In this document: positions 53,140 to 61,889 of the stretch, piece by piece | Layout of the letters: every line of letters starts with the position of its first letter | Position numbering within the stretch: position 1 is the first letter of the stretch | Assembly (NCBI GenBank): GCA_039808765.1 | Contig: JBDHTQ010000008.1 | Coordinates: 1 to 64,000, forward strand | DNA from: JBDHTQ01 sp039808765 | GTDB taxonomy: Bacteria; Pseudomonadota; Alphaproteobacteria; UBA2400 | DNA length: 64,000 nucleotides | Direction of reading: 5' to 3' | Position numbers and translations under genes: made by a program | The notes under the pieces: generated by a model | The model's database searches: none | The model's input: only the letters and a program-made list of their open reading frames with translations | What the model was told of the DNA's origin: nothing

Positions 53140-54388
53140 AACACTTCTCATCTTTGCACTGCTTGGGATTGCATTTACGCTTTTCAATGTTTGGGACTAC
53201 GGCATGATTATTGCGGAGTCCTATCCGCACTTAACTCATTTTACAGGATATCCACCGGGAAGTGATTTTTGGCAATTTTGGGCTGCGGCTCGGTTGGTTT
53301 TGTCTGGCATGCCCGAAGGCCCTTATCAGCCAGCTGCGATTACTGCAGCTATGCAGGATATCTCAAATATAACGCAAGGAGTGCAATCTTCGCCGCTTTA
53401 CTATCCACCGCTGTATTTAATGTGGCTTGCGCCGTTTGGGTTGTTACCTTATTTTCCTGCCTACCTCGTCTTTTTTACAGTTGGGTTTTTGCTTTTTCTA
53501 GCGAGTCTCTATTTCTGGTGTCGCGACTGGCGCATTACGTCAATGATGTTGCTGTTTTTTGGTATTCATCTAAATTTGATGATGGGGCAAAATGGTTTGA
53601 TTACAGCGGCATTATTTGGTTTTGCGTTATATTTTCTTGAACGGTCACCACTTACGTCTGGTATATTTTTTGCGAGTCTGTTTTTCAAGCCGCAATTATG
53701 CCTTCTCATTCCGATTGTTTTGCTTGCTCATCGGGATAAAGATGTTTTCAGGTACACACTGCTCGCGGGGTTGGTGTATATGAGTGCGAGTATTATTTTA
53801 TTTGGTTTTTTGCCGTGGCTTGACAGTTTGTCGGCGATGACGACCGCAAATGGCACGCTGGGCGGAATGACAGGATTGTTGTTACGTAACCCATCTTTCT
53901 TTGCGTTTTTGCGCCTTTCAGGTCTGGATGGATATTTACGTGATCTTTTCTTTTCTGATCATGTGACGTTTTTAGCGGTGGCGATGCTGTTTCATGTTAT
54001 TCTTGCTGTCGGTGTTGTCGGTGTTGTTGTTTGGGTTTGGCGAAAAAGTGGTCTTCTTCGTCTTAAAGTTTCAGCGCTTGCCTGTGGAACCCTTCTGGTT
54101 ACGCCTTTTTTATATGAATATGACCAGGCCTTAATGGTTTGGCCCATTTTAATGCTGACTCTAGAGGCTTTGCGAAGCCGATTTACATGGGTGGAAATCA
54201 TGGTTTTGCCGCTTGCGATGACGTGGCCGGTGTTGGTGCAAAAAATCCCGCAATTCGTGGGATTACAGCTTGGTTTCGTGATGCCGGTGATTTTATTAAC
54301 TTTAACATTAAGGCGTGTTAAGAATGAGCTAAAAGAGTCGATTGATTTGCCAGTATTAAATGCAGTAAAACCTGTCTATGACGCTTGA
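53117..54388 (+). CDS. GT87-family membrane glycosyltransferase, copy 3
   Basis: This 423-residue protein is the most typical of the three. It has PPGSDFWQFWAAARLVLSG with the probable catalytic Asp, QSSPLYYPPLYLMWLAPFG, MMGQNGLITAALFGFALYFL and SLFFKPQLCLLIPIVLL, and about 10 membrane segments. AAAGG precedes the ATG, which overlaps copy 2 by 23 bases. Its end overlaps mutS by 11 bases, so mutS is probably transcribed from this operon as well as from any promoter of its own. Confidence 0.85.
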   Translation: MTLSVKNKTLLIFALLGIAFTLFNVWDYGMIIAESYPHLTHFTGYPPGSDFWQFWAAARLVLSGMPEGPYQPAAITAAMQDISNITQGVQSSPLYYPPLYLMWLAPFGLLPYFPAYLVFFTVGFLLFLASLYFWCRDWRITSMMLLFFGIHLNLMMGQNGLITAALFGFALYFLERSPLTSGIFFASLFFKPQLCLLIPIVLLAHRDKDVFRYTLLAGLVYMSASIILFGFLPWLDSLSAMTTANGTLGGMTGLLLRNPSFFAFLRLSGLDGYLRDLFFSDHVTFLAVAMLFHVILAVGVVGVVVWVWRKSGLLRLKVSALACGTLLVTPFLYEYDQALMVWPILMLTLEALRSRFTWVEIMVLPLAMTWPVLVQKIPQFVGLQLGFVMPVILLTLTLRRVKNELKESIDLPVLNAVKPVYDA

Positions 54389-57086
54389 AACAGAACAAGA
54401 AGCAGAGGCCCCTGCATCCGCAAATGAAAAAGCCAGCCCGATGGTGGCTCAGTATTTGGCGATTAAAGAAAAGCATCCGCTTGAGCTGCTTTTTTTTCGT
54501 ATGGGTGATTTTTATGAAATGTTTTTTGATGATGCAGTGGCAGCCAGCCGTGCATTGGATATTGCACTCACAAAACGGGGACAATATAAGGGTAAAGATA
54601 TACCCATGTGCGGGGTGCCGGTGCATTCACATACGGGGTACGTTGCTCGCCTTATAAAGAATGGTTTTCGCGTAGCTGTTTGTGAGCAAACAGAAACTCC
54701 GGCAGAAGCAAAAAAAAGAACGGGAAAAACGCTGGTCAATCGGGATGTTGTGCGTATTATTACGCCTGGCACGCTGACAGAAGATACGTTGCTAGAAGCC
54801 AGATCCAATAATTATTTGCTGGCAGTGGTTGGCGCAGCACAAGGTGATGTTGCGTTGGCGTGGTGTGATCTTTCTACCGGATCACTGGAGATAGAAAGTA
54901 CAGCGCAAATTTCGCTCTTAACCACGCTTTCACGTTTATTGCCGCGTGAAGTCTTGCTGAGTGAAGAATTGGCGAAAGCCTTGCCACATTTAAGTGCAGC
55001 AATTAAAGAGTTGGGGGCTGCGATCACGCTGCGTCCTCAATCTTTGTTTAATCCGCAAAATTGTCATGAAAAGCTTTTGGGGTTTTATGACGTTGCCTCG
55101 CTTGACAGCTGGGGAGATTTTTCGGCGATTGAAATTACAGCAGCGGGAGCGCTTCTGGATTATGTGCAGTTAACACAAGTCGGTGCTGTTCCGCGGATGG
55201 ATCGTCCGCGCAAGAACACAAAAGGCGGGTTGCTTGAAATCGATGCTGCAAGTCGTCGTAATCTCGAAATTACCCAAACCATTACCGGGGATAAAAACGG
55301 CAGCCTTTTAAGTGTAATTGATCAAACTGTTACAGCGTCAGGATCGCGTCTGATGTTGCGACGATTGTCGTCACCCCTTACGGATGTTGAGATTATTAAA
55401 AACCGGCAGCAAGCTATTTTGTGGGCAATGAATCAAACGCAGCATCATTCCCGCATGAGGGAGTGCCTTTCCGGTGCACCGGATTTAGAGCGTGCCTTAT
55501 CGCGCCTCTCGCTTGATCGGGCCGGGCCGCGAGATTTGTTGGCCGTACGCGCAACGCTTACGGCAGCGAGTAATTTTTTTGAATTGCTAAACAGTGCAGA
55601 ATTACCCGTAACGCTTCATTCTCATGCACAAAACCTTATCGGGCAAGACCCCTTAAGTGATTTGTTAAAGCGTGCGCTGAAAGAGGATGTGCCGTTGTTG
55701 GCGCGCGAAGGGAATTTTGTGGCCGAAGGATATTCACAGCCGCTTGATCACTACAATATGCTGAAGATGGACGGCAAGCGCTTAATTGCTGCCTTACAGC
55801 TCCGTTATGTCAATGAGCTTGGATTAAGCACGCTCAAAATAAAATACAATAATATTATCGGCTATCATGTTGAGGTTTCAGCGCAGCAAGCTGAAAAGAT
55901 TATAAATGGTCCGAGAGCAACAGAATTTATTCATCGCCAAACAATGGCGGGCGCTATGCGATTTACCACGAAAGAATTGGTGCAGCTTGAGCGGGATATG
56001 GGCGAGGCTGTCGAGCGCTCTTTGTCGATTGAATTGGAGATTTTTGAAATTTTAAGTGGCAGCGTTCTTAATGCGTATGGCGCATTAAGTGCGATGGCGG
56101 CTGCTCTCGCTGAATTTGATGTGGCGTTGTCGTTGGCTGACTTGGCTGAGCGTGAAAACTGGTGTTGTCCGGAAATCGATGAGAGTACTGACTTCGATAT
56201 TGAAGAAGGACGTCATCCTGTTGTTGAAAAAGCGCTAAAGAATACCGCAAGCGTGCCGTTTATTGCCAATGATTGTCATCTGGCAACATCACAACGTCTT
56301 TGGCTTTTAAGCGGTCCCAATATGGCTGGTAAGTCAACGTTTTTGCGGCAAAATGCCTTGATGGTTGTGCTCGCACAAATGGGGAGTTTTGTTCCTGCCA
56401 AGCACGCTAAAATCGGGATTGTTGATCGTTTGTTTAGCCGGGTTGGTGCGTCTGACGATTTGGCACGCGGGCGATCGACCTTTATGGTCGAGATGGTTGA
56501 AACCGCCACGATCTTAAATTTAGCAACGCCAAAATCGCTTGTTATTCTCGATGAAATTGGTCGAGGGACGGCCACACATGACGGTTTGGCGATTGCTTGG
56601 GCAACAGCCGAGCATCTGCATAACGTCAATCGTTGTCGCGCGCTGTTTGCAACCCACTATCATGAACTGAGCGCACTGACGGCTACACTTTCGGCGTTAG
56701 CGTGTCACTCAATGCGTGTGAAAGAGTGGAAAGGCGAAATCGTTTTTCTCCATGAGGTGATCGCTGGGTCAGCTGATCGATCATATGGCATACACGTCGC
56801 ACAACTTGCGGGATTACCGCCCGTTGTGATTAAGCGTGCACAAAATATTTTAAATCAGTTGCAAGCAGAGAAAAATCAGCCTGATGAGCTACCATTATTC
56901 TCTCTTGCAAGCGATGATCCTGCTATGAGCACAGAAAAGACTCCAGCATACCTAAGCGAAGAAAGCGGGGCGCTAAAGGATCTAGAAAAAACCTTGCTTG
57001 CATGTAATCCAGAGACATTAAGCCCGCGAGACGCGTTGGATTTTGTTTATCAGCTTAAGGAAAAATTACTCAAGATCGATTGCTAA
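54378..57086 (+). CDS. mutS: DNA mismatch repair protein MutS
   Basis: This 902-residue mismatch sensor has the N-terminal mismatch-binding domain with FFRMGDFYEMFFDDA (the G-D-F-Y-E-M-F wedge), the connector, lever and clamp regions, and the ABC-type ATPase with Walker A GPNMAGKST (646-654), the signature region SRVGASDDLARGRSTFMVE and Walker B VILDEIGRGTATHDG. The C-terminal helix-turn-helix needed for dimerisation is present (HVAQLAGLPPVVIKRAQ). It starts inside the last GT87 gene. mutL is not in the window. Confidence 0.96.
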   Translation: MTLETEQEAEAPASANEKASPMVAQYLAIKEKHPLELLFFRMGDFYEMFFDDAVAASRALDIALTKRGQYKGKDIPMCGVPVHSHTGYVARLIKNGFRVAVCEQTETPAEAKKRTGKTLVNRDVVRIITPGTLTEDTLLEARSNNYLLAVVGAAQGDVALAWCDLSTGSLEIESTAQISLLTTLSRLLPREVLLSEELAKALPHLSAAIKELGAAITLRPQSLFNPQNCHEKLLGFYDVASLDSWGDFSAIEITAAGALLDYVQLTQVGAVPRMDRPRKNTKGGLLEIDAASRRNLEITQTITGDKNGSLLSVIDQTVTASGSRLMLRRLSSPLTDVEIIKNRQQAILWAMNQTQHHSRMRECLSGAPDLERALSRLSLDRAGPRDLLAVRATLTAASNFFELLNSAELPVTLHSHAQNLIGQDPLSDLLKRALKEDVPLLAREGNFVAEGYSQPLDHYNMLKMDGKRLIAALQLRYVNELGLSTLKIKYNNIIGYHVEVSAQQAEKIINGPRATEFIHRQTMAGAMRFTTKELVQLERDMGEAVERSLSIELEIFEILSGSVLNAYGALSAMAAALAEFDVALSLADLAERENWCCPEIDESTDFDIEEGRHPVVEKALKNTASVPFIANDCHLATSQRLWLLSGPNMAGKSTFLRQNALMVVLAQMGSFVPAKHAKIGIVDRLFSRVGASDDLARGRSTFMVEMVETATILNLATPKSLVILDEIGRGTATHDGLAIAWATAEHLHNVNRCRALFATHYHELSALTATLSALACHSMRVKEWKGEIVFLHEVIAGSADRSYGIHVAQLAGLPPVVIKRAQNILNQLQAEKNQPDELPLFSLASDDPAMSTEKTPAYLSEESGALKDLEKTLLACNPETLSPRDALDFVYQLKEKLLKIDC

Positions 57087-57092
57087 AACGCG

Positions 57093-58760
57093 TTACTGCG
57101 TGAGCAGCTGAAGCTGGGCATTTGCGGCGCGTAATGGATAAAATCGAATTTCTTTAATTGTGCTGGACGGCTGCTCGCCCGTAGAGTTCGAGCCAACGCG
57201 CAAGGTCGTTAGCCCTGATGGCAATGTTCCGGATGAATCGGTGTTGATGTTCCCGCTTGCGGAAGCCGCAAAGTTATTTAGAGAATAGCCATATGCCATT
57301 TTATACGTTGTGTTTTGTGAGAGTGTAGAAACGCTGGTAATACTTGACTGAGCGACAGCACCATCAAGCGTTACGTTCTCTAAGGCATTAGATGTATTCG
57401 CCCTGATTTTGTGTGCGTTGTTTTCGCTTCCGTTATCAATTTGCAGCAGTGTTGCTGATGCTGTTTTTGTTCCGATAAAAGCGTTGGTGAAAAGTGTTCC
57501 TTCTGTTCCTGAAAACCATGATCCTGTTGGGATTGTGAGTGTGTCGACAGGGCGGTTAACTGTCGCGGTTGTTGTCGGGATATATGAGGTAACGCTAGAG
57601 CCTGATTCAACTTGAGCCCCCCAAACATAGCAATCCGATAAAACAGTTGATGTGGCTTCCCAAGAAGCCACAGTGCGTGTGCTATCTGATGGCCCAAGAA
57701 CGAGGAAAGCTAAGTTGCTGACGGCAGCTGTTGTTATCAATTTGAGCTGGTACCAGCCATTCGGGAGTGAAATAATTTCTGCCGTGGTGCCTGTCCAGTT
57801 TCCGCCGTTGTTTGTACCGACAATGGTCCCTGTTTGAATATTAAAAACCGCCTCGCCGCGATCGGGATAGGTTCCTTGAAGTCGTAATCCTAAGCGGCCT
57901 CCAACAGTTCCCGCTTTTACAAAAATTGATGCTGCATACATTCCGGTTGAGCCAGAGGCAAGCACGTTTTGAATGTATGCCGACTGCGTTGTAGAATTAC
58001 GGACAAGATATGTTGCTGTTGAGGCATTGTTGGGTGCCGTCGCTGCGTTATTGGTTTTTGTGATGCGAAAAAGCCCCCAACCTGTTCCACCAAAGTTTTC
58101 TGAGCTGCGGACGATGTTTGTTCGGCTTTCTTCAATTAACAAGCCTTTTGCGCTGTGTGTTGTCGGGTCATAATTGAATCGTGCGGCACCAGATGCAGCG
58201 GTTTGAATGATGCCCGAGCTATCATAATAGGTAGCGGTTGAGGCGCGTGTATAGGTTCCTCCTGCGGCTGAAAGAAAAGCAGTGAACGTGTCATAAGCCG
58301 TGCCGTTTAGCGTGTATCGCCCATCGCTATCGTAAGTGAAATCCATGCTGAGGGTGGGGTAATTTACTTTAATGTTTGATGTGTTAGGTGCAGTAAACGT
58401 TACAGGATTCATGGCATTGCCATTTAAATCGGCGATTGTGCCTGAATTAAGGTCAATTTCAGCAGGAGTAATTTGAATACCATCAAGATCTATATCGCCA
58501 ATGGTGGGAGTGTATGTGAATGTCAGGGCGGCTGTTCCCGTGCCAGAGGCATACGTTGCATACCGTGTTTGTCCCCCGACATTTAGGGTAATGCGAGGCG
58601 TGCCACTACTGGTGTTAACATTTACCGCCTCATTTAAATTGACGGTAAAGGAGAGCGGGCTGATGGCAGCCTGAGCAGGATTGCTGTAAGCCATCAAAGC
58701 GCCTAACCCCGCTATGCATGTGCAGAAAAAAAGCGACCTTATTTTATGAACAAACCCCAT
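57093..58760 (-). CDS. Secreted Ig-like / phage tail-like lectin-fold protein
   Basis: This 555-residue exported protein has a signal peptide (LGALMAYSNPAQAA, cleavage near residue 32). An Ig-like domain follows (SFTVNLNEAVNVNTSSGTP) of the kind common in large repeat adhesins, then a region typical of phage tail or head-spike proteins (GTYTRASTATYYDSSGIIQT, GLLIEESRTNIVRSSENFG), and two beta-rich LamG/carbohydrate-binding-like segments (about 220-385 and 410-550). It probably binds glycans at the cell surface. It lies 48 bp downstream of uvrA on the same strand, and its stop is 6 bp from the convergent mutS stop. This is an unusual place for such a gene. Confidence 0.75.
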   Translation of the reverse strand: MGFVHKIRSLFFCTCIAGLGALMAYSNPAQAAISPLSFTVNLNEAVNVNTSSGTPRITLNVGGQTRYATYASGTGTAALTFTYTPTIGDIDLDGIQITPAEIDLNSGTIADLNGNAMNPVTFTAPNTSNIKVNYPTLSMDFTYDSDGRYTLNGTAYDTFTAFLSAAGGTYTRASTATYYDSSGIIQTAASGAARFNYDPTTHSAKGLLIEESRTNIVRSSENFGGTGWGLFRITKTNNAATAPNNASTATYLVRNSTTQSAYIQNVLASGSTGMYAASIFVKAGTVGGRLGLRLQGTYPDRGEAVFNIQTGTIVGTNNGGNWTGTTAEIISLPNGWYQLKLITTAAVSNLAFLVLGPSDSTRTVASWEATSTVLSDCYVWGAQVESGSSVTSYIPTTTATVNRPVDTLTIPTGSWFSGTEGTLFTNAFIGTKTASATLLQIDNGSENNAHKIRANTSNALENVTLDGAVAQSSITSVSTLSQNTTYKMAYGYSLNNFAASASGNINTDSSGTLPSGLTTLRVGSNSTGEQPSSTIKEIRFYPLRAANAQLQLLTQ

Positions 58761-58808
58761 GCCTATATTTGTAGCACTGCTGGCATAAGATGCAAGTAAG
58801 CGTGGGTT

Positions 58809-61691
58809 TTAGGCTTTCCTTTTAACTTTTGCGGGCGGTGCGGACTTTTCGGAAACAGTAGTCTGATTTTTAAGATAGGGCTGCAAGTAACGACCGGTAT
58901 GACTTTGTGTGAGGGTTGCAATGTGTTCAGGCGTGCCCATGCCAACGATCTTTCCGCCGCCGTTGCCACCCTCCGGTCCGATATCAATCAGCCAATCAGC
59001 GGTTTTGATGACTTCAAGGTTGTGTTCAATCACCACCACAGTATTGCCCTGCTCTACAAGCTCTTGAAGAACTTCCAATAATTTACGCACGTCTTCAAAG
59101 TGAAGACCCGTTGTCGGTTCGTCCAAGATGTAAAGGGTGCGGCCTGTGGCACGGCGGCTGAGTTCTTTCGCGAGTTTGATGCGCTGCGCTTCACCCCCCG
59201 ACAGCGTTGTTGCAGATTGACCAACATGAATGTATCCCAAGCCCACACGGCGCAATGTTTCCATTTTTTCGTAAATCATTGGCTGTGCTTTAAAAAATTC
59301 AGCAGCTTCTTCAACCGTCATTTCCAAAACATCGGCAATGCTTTTGTCGCGATAGGTAATTTCGAGTGTTTCGCGATTATAACGCTTACCATGACATTCT
59401 TCACACGTGACAAAAACATCGGGCAGAAAGTGCATTTCAATTTTAATCACGCCATCGCCCTGACAGGCTTCGCATCGGCCGCCTTTAACATTAAAAGAAA
59501 AACGACCCGGTCCATAGCCGCGTGCTTTTGCTTCGGGCAGGGCACAATACCAATCCCGAATGGGAGTAAATGCCCCTGTATAGGTCGCTGGGTTTGACCG
59601 CGGCGTACGGCCAATGGGCGACTGATCGATATCAATAACTTTGTCCAGATGCTCAACGCCAAGTATACCTTCGTGGGGGGCGGCGTGCTCACGTGCGCCA
59701 TTGAGGCGACGGGCCAATGATTTGTATAAGGTGTCGATAACAAGAGTTGATTTTCCGCCCCCTGAAACGCCTGTAACGCATGTGAATGTTGCCAAAGGAA
59801 TTTCCGCTGTTACTTCATGCAGATTGTTGCCGCGCGCTTTTTTGATGATCAGCTTGCGGTTGTTTCCGGCGCGACGCTCGGTTGGGATGGCGATTTGTCG
59901 TTTGCCGGACAGATATTGCCCTGTCATGCTGTCAGGATTATCCATAATTTCTTGCGGCGTACCTTCTGCCACAACTTTACCGCCATGAACACCTGCGCCT
60001 GGCCCCATATCAACGACATAATCGGCGGTACGAATGGCGTCCTCATCATGTTCTACTATGATTACGGTATTGCCAAGGTCACGCAAACGCTTCAGGGTTT
60101 CTAGTAGGCGATCATTGTCTCTTTGATGCAAGCCGATGGAGGGCTCGTCTAGCACGTAGAGAACACCAGAAAGGCCTGAGCCAATTTGTGAAGCGAGGCG
60201 AATGCGCTGGCTTTCACCCCCTGACAGCGTCGCCGATGCGCGATCAAGCGAGAGGTAGCTCAGTCCGACATTATTTAAAAAACCTAGTCGCTCGTTAATT
60301 TCTTTAAGGATGCGCGCGGCAATATCCCTTTCCTTTTTTGTGAGTTTTTTGGGAAGATTGGTAAACCACTCTCCCGCTTGCTGAATTGAAAGAGCAGAGG
60401 TTTGAGCAATGTTGACGTTGTTGATTTTTACCGCCAAGGCTTCCGGTTTAAGTCGTGCACCTTGACAACTTTCACACGGACGGTCTGCAAGAAAGCGAGA
60501 GAGATCATCTTTGACAGCAGATGAAGTTGTTTCCTGCCAGCGCCGTTCAAGGTTGGGAATAACGCCTTCAAACGGACGGCGTGTTTCGTACGATCGTGCG
60601 CCATCAGCGAATTTTAGCGTTACATCCTTACTCCCCGAACCGTGCAGCAGGATATTACGAAGTGTTTCCGGTAATTCAGCCCAAGGCGTGTGCATTGTGG
60701 TTTTAAATTGGTGGCATAAATTTTCGATGATTTGTTGCGCGTGAAAAGTTTTATTATTTGTCCAAGGGACGATCGCGCCTTCACTAAGCGAAAGTGTTTC
60801 AACAGGGACGACCAAATCAGGGTCAAAAACCTGCTTTACACCTAAGCCATCGCATGTATGGCAGGCCCCATGTGGGCTATTGAAGGAAAAAAGGCGTGGC
60901 TCTATTTCTTCAATTGTAAAGCCGCTAACAGGGCACGCAAAGCGACTGGAAAGCGTGATGCGTTCTTCATTATCTGCATCTTCAACGTAAATTAAACCCT
61001 CGCCAAGTTTGAGCGCAGTTTCTACGCTGTCGGCCACGCGATTGCCTAAATCGTCTTTTAAAACAATGCGATCCACGACAACATCGATGTCATGTTTTTT
61101 CATTTTATCAAGCTTTGGCGCTTCATCAATTTCGTAGAGCGTGCCATCTATTTTTAGGCGTTGATAGCCTTTTGCGCGCAGGTCAGCAATTTCTTTGCGA
61201 TATTCGCCTTTGCGTCCGCGCACAATGGGGGCCAATATCATCAACCGGGATCCCATGGGCAACGACGTAATCCGATCTACCATTTGTGTGGGGGTTTGGG
61301 CATCAATAGGCTCGCCTGTAACCGGAGAGTAAGGCCTGCCGATGCGTGCGTATAGTAAGCGTAAGTAGTCGTAAATTTCAGTTACGGTTCCCACGGTTGA
61401 GCGTGGGTTGCGGCTGGTTGTTTTTTGTTCAATCGAAATGGCGGGTGAAAGCCCCTCAATTGTGTCAACATCGGGCTTTGACATCAATTCAAGGAACTGA
61501 CGAGCATAAGCCGAGAGGCTTTCAACGTAGCGACGCTGCCCCTCAGCGTAGATCGTGTCGAACGCCAGTGAGGATTTCCCTGAACCTGAAAGACCAGTCA
61601 AGACCACGAGTTTTTCGCGCGGCAGATCAACGTTTACGTCTTGTAAATTATGTTCACGCGCGCCGCGAATGCTTATGACCTTGCTTGACAT
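58809..61691 (-). CDS. uvrA: Excinuclease ABC subunit A
   Basis: This 960-residue damage sensor of nucleotide excision repair has two ABC ATPase modules. The first has Walker A GLSGSGKSSLAFDTIYAEG and signature LSGGESQRIRLASQIG; the second has GVSGGGKSTLVIDTLYKSLA and LSGGEAQRIKLAKELS. The C-terminal zinc finger is C-x2-C-x19-C-x2-C (CEACQGDG to CEECHGKRYN). In the first zinc module the second Cys is replaced by Ser (CPVSGFTI), a change I recall from other alphaproteobacterial UvrA. The start at 61691 is preceded by AGGGG; an upstream in-frame ATG at 61727 is less likely. Confidence 0.96.
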   Translation of the reverse strand: MSSKVISIRGAREHNLQDVNVDLPREKLVVLTGLSGSGKSSLAFDTIYAEGQRRYVESLSAYARQFLELMSKPDVDTIEGLSPAISIEQKTTSRNPRSTVGTVTEIYDYLRLLYARIGRPYSPVTGEPIDAQTPTQMVDRITSLPMGSRLMILAPIVRGRKGEYRKEIADLRAKGYQRLKIDGTLYEIDEAPKLDKMKKHDIDVVVDRIVLKDDLGNRVADSVETALKLGEGLIYVEDADNEERITLSSRFACPVSGFTIEEIEPRLFSFNSPHGACHTCDGLGVKQVFDPDLVVPVETLSLSEGAIVPWTNNKTFHAQQIIENLCHQFKTTMHTPWAELPETLRNILLHGSGSKDVTLKFADGARSYETRRPFEGVIPNLERRWQETTSSAVKDDLSRFLADRPCESCQGARLKPEALAVKINNVNIAQTSALSIQQAGEWFTNLPKKLTKKERDIAARILKEINERLGFLNNVGLSYLSLDRASATLSGGESQRIRLASQIGSGLSGVLYVLDEPSIGLHQRDNDRLLETLKRLRDLGNTVIIVEHDEDAIRTADYVVDMGPGAGVHGGKVVAEGTPQEIMDNPDSMTGQYLSGKRQIAIPTERRAGNNRKLIIKKARGNNLHEVTAEIPLATFTCVTGVSGGGKSTLVIDTLYKSLARRLNGAREHAAPHEGILGVEHLDKVIDIDQSPIGRTPRSNPATYTGAFTPIRDWYCALPEAKARGYGPGRFSFNVKGGRCEACQGDGVIKIEMHFLPDVFVTCEECHGKRYNRETLEITYRDKSIADVLEMTVEEAAEFFKAQPMIYEKMETLRRVGLGYIHVGQSATTLSGGEAQRIKLAKELSRRATGRTLYILDEPTTGLHFEDVRKLLEVLQELVEQGNTVVVIEHNLEVIKTADWLIDIGPEGGNGGGKIVGMGTPEHIATLTQSHTGRYLQPYLKNQTTVSEKSAPPAKVKRKA

Positions 61692-61837
61692 TGGACAACC
61701 CCTTAAAACCAGACGATTTTCAAACAAACACCCACCTAAGCCACGGGGGTCGCTTTCCTCAAATAACCTTATGATATATGGGGCTTGTTAAGGTAAATGT
61801 CGAGACCCAAGAACACGCAAAGACAATATTTAATTTT

Positions 61838-61867
61838 CATGATTTTTTATCTGAATCATGTTATGAT
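61838..61867 (+). promoter_or_regulatory. Promoter with inverted repeat before the 455-residue gene
   Basis: An extended -10 element TGTTATGAT (61859-61867) lies 23 bp before the ATG. Directly upstream, CATGATT (61838-61844) and AATCATG (61854-61860) form a perfect 7-bp inverted repeat with a 9-base gap that overlaps the promoter. It looks like an operator for a dimeric regulator. Confidence 0.5.
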
Positions 61868-61889
61868 GTCTTGATAAAGGGGGATCTAT

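Noticed and set aside
57093..58760. Prophage remnant
   Set aside because: Only one phage-tail-like protein with its own signal peptide is present; no other phage genes, integrase or attachment sites are near.
60900..60960. Ser in place of a zinc-binding Cys in UvrA as a defect
   Set aside because: I recall CPVSGF in other alphaproteobacterial UvrA proteins, so it is probably a lineage trait.
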